From NCBI RefSeq assembly GCF_004028095.1, contig NZ_SBHM01000007.1:62001-126000 (forward strand): a DNA stretch of 64,000 bases. Reading direction: 5' to 3'. The stretch's first letter is position 1; each line of letters begins with the position of its first letter. The stretch is from Paenarthrobacter ureafaciens. Its GTDB lineage: Bacteria; Actinomycetota; Actinomycetes; Actinomycetales; Micrococcaceae. A program made the position numbers and the translations under genes. Below are positions 8,791 to 17,738 of the stretch, piece after piece. The notes under the pieces were generated by a model that saw only the letters and a program-made list of their open reading frames with translations, was not told the DNA's origin and ran no database searches.

Positions 8791-8920
8791 TGCTCCAGCG
8801 GGAAATAGACCGGCCGTCCGCGGATCCCAGACCACGGGCGGTCACCATGGCCCCCTTCCGGTACCCAGAGCCGGGAGGGGGTCCTCCAACGCCCAGGCCC
8901 AGGAAACGGCAACGAAGGAA

Positions 8921-9811
8921 CTACTCCCGCCTGGCCCGTGTCAGCTCAGCCCGCGCAAGCAGCTCGTCATCCGAGGGGTAGGCGACTTCTTCGAGAACCA
9001 ACGGGTGCGGCGCAGCGAGCAAGGACTTCGGATCACGCGCCCGCTCCAAAAGGCGTTCGTGCAGCCATGCCGGAGGCTCAAGTCCCTCCCCCACGCGCAA
9101 CGTGGATCCCACAAGGGACCGCACCATGTTGTGGCAGAAAGCATCGGCCTGCACCGTGGCAACGATGACGCCGTCCGCACCCCGTGAGAAGGAGAACTGT
9201 TGCAGCTCGCGGATGGTAGTAGCTCCCTCGCGCGGCTTGCAGTAGGAGCGAAAGTCCTGCAACCCCAGCAACAGCGACGCACCGGAATTCATGAGGTCAA
9301 CATCCAGCGGAGCCTTGTGCCACAACGTGATCCCTCTCAGCACCGGATCCCAACGTTGGGTTCCGTCAGCAACCCGGTAACTATAACGGCGCCACAAGGC
9401 AGAAAAACGGGCATCGAAGCCGGAAGGCGCCAGACCGGCGTCGTGCACTTCAATCGCACCGGTCAGGTCCCCGAGGACGCGGCTCAATGCACCGCGAAGG
9501 CGGCGCCGCAGCGAAACCGCGGGATCGACGTCGTGACCGCGGGTCAAACCCAGCCATTCGGCGGATGTGAAGTCGATGTGAACTACTTGTCCGCGGGCGT
9601 GGACACCTGCGTCCGTGCGCCCGGCCACCGTGACCCGCACGGGCCTGCGCACCAGGAGGGCCAGTGCCTCCTCCAGCGCGCCCTGGACTGTCAGCAGCCC
9701 GGGCTGGACCGCCCATCCGCTAAACGGTCCACCGTCGTAAGAAAGATCCATCCGGATACGCAAAAACCCGCCGCCCTCCGAAACGGGGGCAGCGGGTTCT
9801 TGTTCGTTCAT
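8921..9811 (-). CDS. truA: tRNA pseudouridine(38-40) synthase TruA
   Basis: A 296-residue enzyme that isomerises uridine to pseudouridine at positions 38-40 of the tRNA anticodon arm. It shows DLSYDGGPFSGWAVQPGLLTVQGALEEAL at the start, the catalytic aspartate in AGRTDAGVHARGQVVH, and FRSYCKPREGATTIREL and FCHNMVRSLVGSTLRVG further on. It follows rplQ by 18 bases and is the last gene of the rpoA operon. Confidence 0.97.
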   Translation of the reverse strand: MNEQEPAAPVSEGGGFLRIRMDLSYDGGPFSGWAVQPGLLTVQGALEEALALLVRRPVRVTVAGRTDAGVHARGQVVHIDFTSAEWLGLTRGHDVDPAVSLRRRLRGALSRVLGDLTGAIEVHDAGLAPSGFDARFSALWRRYSYRVADGTQRWDPVLRGITLWHKAPLDVDLMNSGASLLLGLQDFRSYCKPREGATTIRELQQFSFSRGADGVIVATVQADAFCHNMVRSLVGSTLRVGEGLEPPAWLHERLLERARDPKSLLAAPHPLVLEEVAYPSDDELLARAELTRARRE

Positions 9812-9829
9812 AGACCCAAGTCTACTGAA

Positions 9830-10396
9830 TTACTTCTTGTCCTCTTCGGCCGGAGCCTCTTCGGTCTGAGCTTCTTCAGTCTCGGCAGCTTCGGCTTCGG
9901 CAGCCGGAGCCTCTTCAGCCTCGGGGGCCTCAGCAGCTTCGGTCTCAACAACCTCTTCCTCAGCAGGAGCTTCGGCAGCCGGAGCGGCCTTGGCAGCGGC
10001 AGCGGTTGCTTCAGCAACTACAGCCTGCTTGGGGGAAACGGGCTCGAGAACCAGTTCGATGACAGCCATGGGAGCGTTGTCGCCCTTGCGGTTGCCGATC
10101 TTGGTGATACGGGTGTAGCCACCGTCACGGTTGGCAACAGCGCCGGCGATGTCGGTGAACAGCTCGTGGACGATGCCCTTGTCGCTGATCAGGCCGAGGA
10201 CACGGCGGCGGGAAGCGAGGTCGCCACGCTTGGCGAAGGTGACCAGACGCTCTGCGTACGGCTTGAGGCGCTTGGCCTTGGTAACCGTGGTGGTGATGCG
10301 CTTGTGCTCGAAGAGCGCTGCTGCCAGGTTCGCGAGCATCAGGCGCTCGTGAGCCGGGCCGCCTCCGAGGCGCGGACCCTTAGTGGGGGTAGGCAT
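9830..10396 (-). CDS. rplQ: 50S ribosomal protein L17 with long acidic tail
   Basis: The first 120 residues are a normal L17 ([65 protein letters not shown]). The remaining roughly 65 residues are almost only alanine, glutamate and proline, which makes the protein 188 residues instead of about 120. Similar tails are known in actinobacterial L17; here the tail resembles those on L10 and S3 in this window. It lies 66 bases after rpoA. Confidence 0.96.
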   Translation of the reverse strand: MPTPTKGPRLGGGPAHERLMLANLAAALFEHKRITTTVTKAKRLKPYAERLVTFAKRGDLASRRRVLGLISDKGIVHELFTDIAGAVANRDGGYTRITKIGNRKGDNAPMAVIELVLEPVSPKQAVVAEATAAAAKAAPAAEAPAEEEVVETEAAEAPEAEEAPAAEAEAAETEEAQTEEAPAEEDKK

Positions 10397-10462
10397 AGTT
10401 ATTTCTCCTGTTGTGTAAGCCGGCCGGGTCCATCACTGGACCCGTCGACCAAGATCTGCTTT

Positions 10463-11473
10463 TTAGAGCTCGTCGTCGCTGAACGCGGCGTCGTCCTCTT
10501 CGATGGCTGCGGCGCGGGCTGCGAGATCGAAACCGGGAGGGGAATCCTTGAGGGACAGACCCAGTTCGACGAGCTTTGCCTTGACCTCGTCAATGGACTT
10601 CGCACCGAAGTTACGGATGTCCATCAGGTCAGCCTCGGAGCGGGCAACGAGTTCACCCACGGTGTGGATGCCCTCACGCTTGAGGCAGTTGTAGGAACGG
10701 ACCGTGAGGTCCAGATCCTCGATCGGCAGAGCCATGTCAGCTGCCAGGGCAGCGTCAGTCGGCGACGGGCCAATCTCGATACCTTCAGCTGCGGTGTTCA
10801 GCTCACGGGCCAGACCGAACAGTTCCACCAGGGTGGTGCCTGCAGAAGCAACAGCGTCACGCGGAGCGATAGCCTGCTTGGTCTCGACGTCGACAATGAG
10901 CTTGTCGAAGTCGGTGCGCTGCTCAACACGGGTAGCTTCCACGCGGAAAGTTACCTTCAAGACAGGCGAGTAGATCGAATCGACCGGGATACGGCCGATC
11001 TCGGAATCGCCGGACTTGTTCTGAGCTGCCGAAACGTAGCCACGGCCGCGCTCGATGGTCAGTTCGAGTTCGAACTTGCCCTTCGAGTTCAGAGTGGCAA
11101 TGTGCAGATCCGGGTTGTGGAATTCGACGCCGGCCGGCGGAGCGATGTCCGCGGCGGTGACGACTCCGGGGCCCTGCTTGCGCAGGTACGCAACAACCGG
11201 CTCATCGTGCTCGGAGGAAACCGAAAGGTTCTTGATGTTCAGGATGATCTCGGTGACATCTTCCTTGACACCCGGAACCGTGGTGAACTCGTGCAGCACG
11301 CCATCGATCCGGATGCTGGTTACAGCAGCACCGGGGATGGAGGAGAGCAGGGTACGGCGGAGGGAGTTTCCGAGGGTGTAACCGAAGCCCGGCTCCAGCG
11401 GTTCAATAATGAAACGGGAGCGGTTCTCGGCTACAACTTCTTCGGACAGGGTGGGGCGCTGTGCAATGAGCAC
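10463..11473 (-). CDS. rpoA: DNA-directed RNA polymerase alpha subunit
   Basis: A 336-residue alpha subunit. The N-terminal assembly domain includes [32 protein letters not shown]. The C-terminal domain ([38 protein letters not shown]) binds UP elements and activators. The GTG start is preceded by AAAGGAA. A 137-base gap separates it from rpsK and carries an 11-bp motif shared with the rpoBC leader, so transcription may start again here. Confidence 0.98.
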   Translation of the reverse strand: MLIAQRPTLSEEVVAENRSRFIIEPLEPGFGYTLGNSLRRTLLSSIPGAAVTSIRIDGVLHEFTTVPGVKEDVTEIILNIKNLSVSSEHDEPVVAYLRKQGPGVVTAADIAPPAGVEFHNPDLHIATLNSKGKFELELTIERGRGYVSAAQNKSGDSEIGRIPVDSIYSPVLKVTFRVEATRVEQRTDFDKLIVDVETKQAIAPRDAVASAGTTLVELFGLARELNTAAEGIEIGPSPTDAALAADMALPIEDLDLTVRSYNCLKREGIHTVGELVARSEADLMDIRNFGAKSIDEVKAKLVELGLSLKDSPPGFDLAARAAAIEEDDAAFSDDEL

Positions 11474-11497
11474 TTAGGTTTCCTTTCGGCGAGCATC

Positions 11498-11508
11498 CGC
11501 TATATGAC
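11498..11508 (-). promoter_or_regulatory. TCATATAGCGG motif upstream of rpoA
   Basis: On the coding strand this reads TCATATAGCGG, 24 bases before the rpoA GTG. The same 11 bases occur twice upstream of rpoB. TATAGC inside it could serve as a -10 box, with TTTCCA 17 bases upstream as a weak -35. That would give a short leader carrying the AAAGGAA ribosome site. It may instead be a protein-binding site that coordinates RNA polymerase subunit genes. Confidence 0.45.
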
Positions 11509-11610
11509 GCAACACAGGTGGTGGAAATCGGCTTCGGTTTCCAGCCTGACCAGCCGGACCATGCTTGTGGATTCACAAGCAGGCCCGGCCGTCAGGCAGG
11601 TGCAACCTAA

Positions 11611-12012
11611 TTAGACGCGGCGGCGCTTCGGCGGGCGGCAACCGTTGTGGGCGCTGGGGGTGACGTCCTGGATGGAGCCAACCTCGAGGCCAGCAGCCTG
11701 AAGCGAACGGATTGCGGTTTCGCGTCCCGAACCCGGGCCCTTGACGAAAACGTCAACCTTGCGCAGACCGTGCTCCTGAGCGCGCTTTGCAGCAGCTTCA
11801 GCAGCCATCTGGGCGGCGAACGGGGTGGACTTACGGGAGCCCTTGAATCCAACCTCACCGGCGGAAGCCCAGGAGATCACAGCACCGGTCGGGTCCGTGA
11901 TGGACACGATGGTGTTGTTGAAGGTGCTCTTGATGTGCGCCTGTCCAAGCGCAATATTCTTCTTATCCTTGCGACGCGGCTTACGAACCGCTCCACGAGT
12001 CTTCGGGGGCAT
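11611..12012 (-). CDS. rpsK: 30S ribosomal protein S11
   Basis: A 133-residue S11 with the conserved [52 protein letters not shown] and the C-terminal [11 protein letters not shown]11 lines the mRNA exit platform of the small subunit. It lies 51 bases after rpsM. The 137-base gap to rpoA is longer than is usual within an operon. Confidence 0.98.
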   Translation of the reverse strand: MPPKTRGAVRKPRRKDKKNIALGQAHIKSTFNNTIVSITDPTGAVISWASAGEVGFKGSRKSTPFAAQMAAEAAAKRAQEHGLRKVDVFVKGPGSGRETAIRSLQAAGLEVGSIQDVTPSAHNGCRPPKRRRV

Positions 12013-12063
12013 TATTTCTCCTACAGAAAGTTATCGGGGGAAAACCAGGTCAATCCCGAGGGA

Positions 12064-12441
12064 TTAACGTCCGGCCTTCTTCTTGCCGGCGACGGTGCGC
12101 TTCGGTCCCTTGCGGGTACGAGCGTTGGTCTTCGTACGCTGACCGCGTACGGGCAGGCCCTTGCGGTGGCGCAGGCCTTCGTAGCTGCCGATCTCAACCT
12201 TGCGGCGGATGTCAGCGGCTACCTCGCGGCGAAGGTCACCCTCAACCTTGTAGTTGCCTTCAATGTAGTCACGCAGCTGGACCAGCTCGGCGTCGGTCAG
12301 GTCCTTGACGCGGACGTCAGGGCTGATGCCGGTGGCAGCCAGGGTTTCGTGTGCACGGGTCTTGCCCACGCCGTAGATGTAAGTAAGCGCAATTTCCAAC
12401 CGCTTTTCGCGGGGAATGTCTACGCCAGCGAGACGAGCCAT
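12064..12441 (-). CDS. rpsM: 30S ribosomal protein S13
   Basis: A 125-residue S13 starting [26 protein letters not shown] and ending in the basic [12 protein letters not shown] tail; [17 protein letters not shown] is conserved. S13 contacts the P-site tRNA and the 50S head bridge. The ATG is chosen from homology; an in-frame upstream extension of 17 residues has no S13 character. It follows rpmJ after a 193-base gap that holds a short inverted repeat (CCGCACT-GTC-AGTGCGG). Confidence 0.97.
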   Translation of the reverse strand: MARLAGVDIPREKRLEIALTYIYGVGKTRAHETLAATGISPDVRVKDLTDAELVQLRDYIEGNYKVEGDLRREVAADIRRKVEIGSYEGLRHRKGLPVRGQRTKTNARTRKGPKRTVAGKKKAGR

Positions 12442-12634
12442 AGTGGCGGTACTCCTTGAATAAACCGGAGGTCGTAGGCAGTACACCCGCACTGTCAGTG
12501 CGGCCCCAGCCTCCGACCGGGGGTACGCTGTCCGGGCTCTGTAAAGCGTCCCGGCTCAGCTTGTGCTGCCTTTATTTACTTGCGTGGGTAGCAACCCAGG
12601 TTTGCCCTCGCGGGCGCTGATTCCCTTGGGGGAA

Positions 12635-12748
12635 TTAGCCCTGGCGCTGCTTGTGGCGCGGGTTCTCGCAGATCACCATGACCCGGCCGTTACGGCGGAT
12701 CACTTTGCACTTGTCGCAGATCTGCTTGACGCTCGGCTTGACCTTCAT
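12635..12748 (-). CDS. rpmJ: 50S ribosomal protein L36
   Basis: A 37-residue protein, [17 protein letters not shown] followed by [20 protein letters not shown]. It has the zinc-binding CxxC ... C ... H ligands (C11, C14, C27, H32) of the zinc-containing L36 form. It lies between infA and rpsM, as in most actinobacteria. It is a real short gene. Confidence 0.97.
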   Translation of the reverse strand: MKVKPSVKQICDKCKVIRRNGRVMVICENPRHKQRQG

Positions 12749-12818
12749 GGCGTTCCTTTGCGTGTTTTGCAGTTGATCTGCTGGAGCGGCCCAGGCATAG
12801 CCTCAGTCGCCCAGCAAT

Positions 12819-13040
12819 TTACTTGTAGCGGTAGACGATACGACCACGTGTGAGGTCGTATGGGCTCAGCTCCACCACTACGCGGTCCTCGGGGAGGATT
12901 CGAATGTAGTGCTGACGCATCTTCCCAGAGATGTGTGCGAGAACGACGTGCTTGTTGGTGAGCTCAACACGAAACATCGCGTTGGGCAGCGCCTCAGTCA
13001 CAACGCCCTCGATCTCAATGACCCCGTCCTTCTTGGCCAT
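12819..13040 (-). CDS. infA: Translation initiation factor IF-1
   Basis: A 73-residue single OB-fold protein, [20 protein letters not shown] at the start and [13 protein letters not shown] at the end, essentially identical to IF-1 of other actinobacteria. It binds the ribosomal A site during initiation. It is separated from map, its usual upstream neighbour, by a transporter operon and a peptidase gene. A promoter candidate lies about 135 bases upstream. Confidence 0.98.
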   Translation of the reverse strand: MAKKDGVIEIEGVVTEALPNAMFRVELTNKHVVLAHISGKMRQHYIRILPEDRVVVELSPYDLTRGRIVYRYK

Positions 13041-13174
13041 ATCCTCCGCTAACTGTTGTTTGCCGCAGTCCTCCGGTTAGGCACCGGCGATCCAGCGGAC
13101 GTTTTTTGTTTGCTTTGGTCTTCTTCGAACCACCACACCAAAAAGGGCGTGGCTGTACAGACAACCAACAGACA

Positions 13175-13203
13175 ACTTTACGCCACAAAGGCGGGAAAGT
13201 TAA
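13175..13203 (-). promoter_or_regulatory. Candidate infA promoter
   Basis: On the minus strand TTAACT (-35, at 13198-13203) and TAAAGT (-10, at 13175-13180) are separated by 17 bases, in the gap between the peptidase gene and infA. The form matches the other ribosomal-operon promoter candidates in this window (TTANNN-17/18-TANNNT). It would give a leader of about 130 bases. Confidence 0.45.
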
Positions 13204-13235
13204 ATCCGCCATGGTAGCGCAACAACTCCGGCGCG

Positions 13236-14168
13236 TCACTCCCCGGCGGCGCGGTACGCGGGGAAGGTGCCGGCCGCCGTCGTGATGCCTTCGGCCGCAA
13301 GGATGCCATCAAGGACTGCCAGCCGGACAGCTTCCGCCGCTGCGCTTTGCAGCGTGATCAGCGAAACCTGCCGCGCCTGTTCGGTACTGCGGTCAAGCCC
13401 GACGGCGCCGGTCGCCAGCGCGAACACAGTGTCGCCGTCGGCGAGGGTGTGGGAGGGGTCCACGGCGCGCGCGAGCCCGGCATGTCCGCTGTTGGCTGTC
13501 CGCTTGCACTCGGCGACGTCCAGGACCGCATTCGTCGCAATGACGACGAGCGTGGTGTTCAGCCCGCCCTGGTGGCCCTGCACAACCGGGCCTGCCCCCA
13601 CCGGCGCGCCCAAAGCATTGACCACCGCCAAGGCACCAACCACGACTCCCCCATCCAGCGTGATCGACGCCGTCCCCACGCCGCCTTTGTACTGTCCGCG
13701 GGCAACTACGGCTCCGGTGCCGGCGCCAACATTTCCACGCCCGACGCCGGCATGGTCGCCCGAGGCGAAAGCTGCGGCAGCTGCCTGGTAGCCCATGTCC
13801 GCGTCGGGCCGGGCATGGACGTCACCGCCGCGCCCGAGGTCGAAGATCGCCGCGGCGGGAACGATTGGCACCACGGTGCCCGGGACGGAGAATCCCCTCC
13901 CTTGTTCCTCGCACCAACGCTGCGCCCCATGCGCCGACACCAGCCCGAACGCGCTCCCACCGGTGAGGACTACGGCATCCACTGTGGGCACGAGTGTGGT
14001 GGGATCCAAGGCGTCAGTCTCGTGCGTGCCGGGTCCACCACCACGCACGTCCACCGAACCCACGGTTCCCGGAGGCGGAAGAACCACAGTCACGCCGGTC
14101 AGCCACCCGTCGGCGATCTTTTGTACCTGCCCTACGCGGATGCCGGGAACGTCGGTTATCTGACCCAT
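13236..14168 (-). CDS. P1/S58 family self-processing peptidase (DmpA-like)
   Basis: A 310-residue protein of the DmpA/ornithine acetyltransferase fold. It begins MGQITDVPGIRVGQVQ, has VRGGGPGTHETDAL, LTGGSAFGL and GAGTGAVV, and carries the likely autocleavage site in GGLNTTLVVIATNA, where the threonine after the asparagine would become the N-terminal nucleophile. Family members are aminopeptidases or beta-peptidyl hydrolases; the substrate here cannot be told. The ATG has GGAG nine bases upstream; a GTG seven codons earlier is also possible. It reads toward infA. Confidence 0.85.
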   Translation of the reverse strand: MGQITDVPGIRVGQVQKIADGWLTGVTVVLPPPGTVGSVDVRGGGPGTHETDALDPTTLVPTVDAVVLTGGSAFGLVSAHGAQRWCEEQGRGFSVPGTVVPIVPAAAIFDLGRGGDVHARPDADMGYQAAAAAFASGDHAGVGRGNVGAGTGAVVARGQYKGGVGTASITLDGGVVVGALAVVNALGAPVGAGPVVQGHQGGLNTTLVVIATNAVLDVAECKRTANSGHAGLARAVDPSHTLADGDTVFALATGAVGLDRSTEQARQVSLITLQSAAAEAVRLAVLDGILAAEGITTAAGTFPAYRAAGE

Positions 14169-14392
14169 GGCTCCATTCTCCACCCGCACCGCCGCGCTCC
14201 AACTGGTAGCCCGACCTCACGTAAGAACACTGAGGGAACTATCCGTAAACAGGCCCGTAAAAGTTAGCCAACTATCGCTTGAATGTCCCCGTTTGGCTCA
14301 CTGCGGGCTATTCGCTGTGGTGAGCTAGGGCTGTCTCCGCCGCCCCGGTCCGGGCCCGGCACTAAAAATTCGCCTCACAACGTAAGTGATCC

Positions 14393-15295
14393 ATGACTAC
14401 CCGACTCGTAACCAACTGGTCCGGCCGCAGCCGCAAGGATTTCGTCGTATTCCTTGCCATGGCATTGCCGAACCTGGCCCTGATCGCCACCTTCACCTAC
14501 TGGCCGCTCATCAACAACATCTACTACTCCACGCTGGACTGGACGCTCGGTTCGGCCTCGGCCACAGTGGTGGGCCTGCAGAACTACGTCACGTTTTTCA
14601 CCGGCGAGGACGCGCCGAAGGTCCTGGGCACCACGGCGGTCTTCACGGTCGTCACAGTGGGTGGCTCCATGGTCCTGGGGCTGCTTGTCGCTCTGGCGCT
14701 GAATTCCAAAGTCAGGGGCACCACGTTTGCCCGGTCGGTGGTCTTCGCACCGTACGTGCTCTCCGGCGTCGGCGTCGGATTGGTATGGCTTTTCATCTTC
14801 GACCCCGGCTATGGCGTCCTGGCGTGGATCCTCCGCGGCCTGGGGCAACAGAGCCCGCAGTGGATGAACGATCCGCAGTTGTCATTGGTGATGGTCATGA
14901 TCGTCTACGTGTGGAAGAACCTGGGCTACTGCGCCGTGGTCTACCTCGCCGGGCTGCAGTCCCTGCCACGGGACGTCATGGAAGCCGCTGCACTGGACGG
15001 CGCCAACAACGTGCGCCGGTTCTTCAACATCTCAGTTCCCCTGCTGTCCCCCACCACGTTCTTCCTGCTGATCACCACCGTGCTCAGTTCCCTGCAGGCC
15101 TTCGACCTGATCCGCATCATGACGCCACTCGGAAACGGGACCAGCACTTTGATTTACGAGGCCTACCTCCAGGCGTTCGCTGCCTACAACCGGGCCGGCT
15201 ACTCGGCAGCAATCTCCGTGGTGCTCTTCGCCGTCCTCCTGGTCATTACGGTCCTCCAACTGCGCTTCGTTGAGCGAAAGGTCCACTACTCATGA
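14393..15295 (+). CDS. Carbohydrate ABC transporter permease, MalF type (CUT1)
   Basis: A 300-residue permease with about six membrane helices. The cytoplasmic EAA loop, EAAALDGANNVRRFFNISVPLLSP, contacts the ATPase. It forms the channel for a sugar, together with the permease encoded next, and overlaps it by four bases (ATGA). No regulator or ATPase gene is adjacent, so a shared MsiK-like ATPase elsewhere is inferred. The substrate is unknown. Confidence 0.92.
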   Translation: MTTRLVTNWSGRSRKDFVVFLAMALPNLALIATFTYWPLINNIYYSTLDWTLGSASATVVGLQNYVTFFTGEDAPKVLGTTAVFTVVTVGGSMVLGLLVALALNSKVRGTTFARSVVFAPYVLSGVGVGLVWLFIFDPGYGVLAWILRGLGQQSPQWMNDPQLSLVMVMIVYVWKNLGYCAVVYLAGLQSLPRDVMEAAALDGANNVRRFFNISVPLLSPTTFFLLITTVLSSLQAFDLIRIMTPLGNGTSTLIYEAYLQAFAAYNRAGYSAAISVVLFAVLLVITVLQLRFVERKVHYS

Positions 15296-16236
15296 GCGCC
15301 CAGTCTCCCGCCGTCGTCGTGCCTTCCAACGAACCGCAGTGCCACGATCCGCAGCCCGACCAGCCGCGACCCCACGAGCCGCAGCCCGTGCCCCGGCCGT
15401 TGTCCAGGACGAACCTAATCCAAACGCTCGCCGCCGGCTACGTCCCGCTGGTCCTCACCACGTTGGTGGTGTTCCTGCCCCTGTTGTGGATGGTGCTCAG
15501 CTCCTTCAAGCAACCCGGCGAGATCGTCACAACCGACCTGAAGATCCTTCCGGACTCCTTGAATCTGGAGAACTACGCCACGGCAATAACCACGGTCCCG
15601 TTCGCGCAGTTCTTCGCCAACAGCCTGGTCGTTACCACCGTTGGCTCCACCATCAAGGTGGTCCTTGCCATCCTGACTGCCTACGCCCTGGTGTTCGTCC
15701 GGTTTCCGTTCAAGAACGTGATCTTCGTGCTGATCCTGGTGGCCCTCATGGTGCCGGCCCAAGTGTCCATCCTGCCCAACTACATCCTGGTCGCAGGCAT
15801 GGGCGGGAAGAACACCCTGTGGGGCATCATCCTTCCGGGCCTGGGAACAGCGTTCGGCACGTTCCTTCTCCGCCAGCACTTCCTGACCCTTCCGCCTTCC
15901 ATCCTTGAAGCCGCAGAAATCGACGGCGCCGGGCATTGGCGGCGGTTGTGGCAAATCATCGTTCCGGTTTCCCTGCCCTCTGTGGCCACCGTTGCCCTGG
16001 TGACCGTGGTCAGTGAATGGAATGACTACATCTGGCCACTCATCATCACCGATCGACCGGAAACCATGACGCTGCCGGTAGGCCTCACCCTGCTCCAAAA
16101 CTCCGAAGGAAACGGCGCCGGCTGGGGAATCCTCATGGCGGGCGCCGTTCTGGTGATCGTCCCCATCCTGCTGGTTTTCGCCGCACTGCAGCGCTACATC
16201 GTCGCTGGCCTCACCCAAGGCAGCGTCACAGGCTGA
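15292..16236 (+). CDS. Carbohydrate ABC transporter permease, MalG type (CUT1)
   Basis: A 314-residue permease. A proline-rich cytoplasmic N-terminus of about 40 residues precedes six helices. The EAA loop reads EAAEIDGAGHWRRLWQIIVPVSLP, and the conserved SEWNDYIWPL of MalG-type permeases follows. It is translationally coupled to the MalF-type partner and lies 53 bases before the binding protein gene. Confidence 0.93.
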   Translation: MSAQSPAVVVPSNEPQCHDPQPDQPRPHEPQPVPRPLSRTNLIQTLAAGYVPLVLTTLVVFLPLLWMVLSSFKQPGEIVTTDLKILPDSLNLENYATAITTVPFAQFFANSLVVTTVGSTIKVVLAILTAYALVFVRFPFKNVIFVLILVALMVPAQVSILPNYILVAGMGGKNTLWGIILPGLGTAFGTFLLRQHFLTLPPSILEAAEIDGAGHWRRLWQIIVPVSLPSVATVALVTVVSEWNDYIWPLIITDRPETMTLPVGLTLLQNSEGNGAGWGILMAGAVLVIVPILLVFAALQRYIVAGLTQGSVTG

Positions 16237-16289
16237 CATTCTCCAGCCACACCAATTCGCATCGTAGGAAGTAAGTGAGAGGAAGCACC

Positions 16290-17636
16290 ATGCGCACCAA
16301 CCTTGACCGTCGGCATTTCCTTGGCCTCGCAGGCCTGGGTGCCGGGGCCGCGGCATTAACTGCCTGCGGCGGGCCATCCACCGCGGGTCCGGGGACCGCC
16401 GTCGAATCTGCTGCCGTCGACTTCACCAACGTCAAGCCGGCCGCCTCGTTCGATTTCTGGACCAACCACCCGGGCAAGTCCCAGGACGTAGAAAAGGCCA
16501 TCATCAGCAAGTTCCAGGCAAAGTTCCCCGACATCAAGGTGAACCTGGTGACCGCAGGCGCCAACTATGAGGAAATTGCGCAGAAGTTCCAGACTTCCCA
16601 AGCCGCCAAGACCGGACTTCCCGGCTTGGTTGTCCTCTCCGATGTGTGGTGGTTCCGCTACTTCTCCAACGGCAGCATCATCCCGATCGACAATCTGGTG
16701 AAGCACCTGGACATCCAGCTCGACGACTTCCAGAAGTCCCTGGTTGACGACTACAAGTACGACAACCAGCAGTGGGCCCTGCCATACGGCCGCTCCACCC
16801 CGCTTTTCTACTACAACAAAGACCACTTCAAGGCCGCAGGCCTTCCCGACCGGGCTCCGGCGACGTGGCAGGAATTCGCCGAGTGGGCTCCCAAACTGAA
16901 AGCCTCCTCCGGCGCGCAGTACGCCTACATTTATCCCGCGCTGGCCGGCTACGCGGGCTGGACCTTGCAGAACAACCTCTGGGGCTGGGGCGGCAACTGG
17001 TCCAAGGACTGGGAGATCACGTGCGATTCAGACAAGTCGGTTGCCGCTCTGCAGTGGGCCCAGGACTCGATCTACAAGGACGGTTGGGCAGGCGTTTCCT
17101 CCAAGGAGGCCGCGGACGACTTCGCCGCCGGCATCACCTCGGCAACCATTTCCTCCACGGGCTCCCTGCTGGGCGTCCTGAAAGCAGCCAAGTTCAACGT
17201 GGGAGTCGGCTTCCTGCCGGGCGGTCCCGAGGCAACCACCGGAGTCTGCCCTACCGGTGGCGCCGGGCTGGGCATCCCGAACGGTATCAGCAAAGAGGAG
17301 CAGCTCGCCGCCGCGACGTTCCTCAAGTTCATGACGGAGCCGGAAAACACGGCCGCCTTCTCGGCCGCAACGGGTTACATGCCCACGCGCCTGTCCGCCG
17401 ACATGTCAGCTGTACTGGCCGCCACGCCCCAGATCAAGACGGCCATGGACCAGCTCGCTGTCACCCGTGTCCAGGACAACGCCCGGGTGTTCCTTCCCGG
17501 CGCCGACCAGGAAATGGCCAAGGCGGCAGCCAAGATCCTCACCCAGCAGGGTGACGTCAAAGCAACGATGACCGAGTTGAAGAAGACGCTCGAGGGCATC
17601 TACACAAAGGACGTCAAGCCCAAGTTGAAGGGCTGA
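16290..17636 (+). CDS. Sugar ABC transporter substrate-binding lipoprotein
   Basis: A 448-residue family 1 extracellular binding protein. The N-terminus has a twin-arginine motif (DRRHFLG) and, after a hydrophobic stretch, a lipobox LTAC|GG, so it is probably exported folded by Tat and then lipid-anchored. The body has FDFWTNHPGKSQDVEKAIISKFQAKFPDIKVNLV and LPYGRSTPLFYYNKDHFKAAGLP, typical of disaccharide and oligosaccharide binders. The ATG preceded by AGAGGAAG is preferred to a GTG five codons earlier. A strong terminator follows. Confidence 0.93.
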   Translation: MRTNLDRRHFLGLAGLGAGAAALTACGGPSTAGPGTAVESAAVDFTNVKPAASFDFWTNHPGKSQDVEKAIISKFQAKFPDIKVNLVTAGANYEEIAQKFQTSQAAKTGLPGLVVLSDVWWFRYFSNGSIIPIDNLVKHLDIQLDDFQKSLVDDYKYDNQQWALPYGRSTPLFYYNKDHFKAAGLPDRAPATWQEFAEWAPKLKASSGAQYAYIYPALAGYAGWTLQNNLWGWGGNWSKDWEITCDSDKSVAALQWAQDSIYKDGWAGVSSKEAADDFAAGITSATISSTGSLLGVLKAAKFNVGVGFLPGGPEATTGVCPTGGAGLGIPNGISKEEQLAAATFLKFMTEPENTAAFSAATGYMPTRLSADMSAVLAATPQIKTAMDQLAVTRVQDNARVFLPGADQEMAKAAAKILTQQGDVKATMTELKKTLEGIYTKDVKPKLKG

Positions 17637-17650
17637 AACCCTTGGGATAA

Positions 17651-17690
17651 GGAAGTGCGGGGCTGCATGGTCAGCCCCGCACTTCCTTTT
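17651..17690 (+). terminator. Intrinsic terminator after the sugar transporter operon
   Basis: A perfect 15-bp inverted repeat, GGAAGTGCGGGGCTG and its complement, with a six-base loop, followed by TTTT. It separates the plus-strand transporter operon from the convergent map gene and may act in both directions. Confidence 0.85.
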
Positions 17691-17738
17691 GACTCTTTGT
17701 TATGGCAACGCCAGGCCGGTTGACACCGGCAGGGAAGG

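Noticed and set aside
9200..11614. An 804-codon plus-strand frame spanning truA, rplQ and rpoA
   Set aside because: Shadow of three well-supported minus-strand genes; no ribosome site and no recognisable domain.
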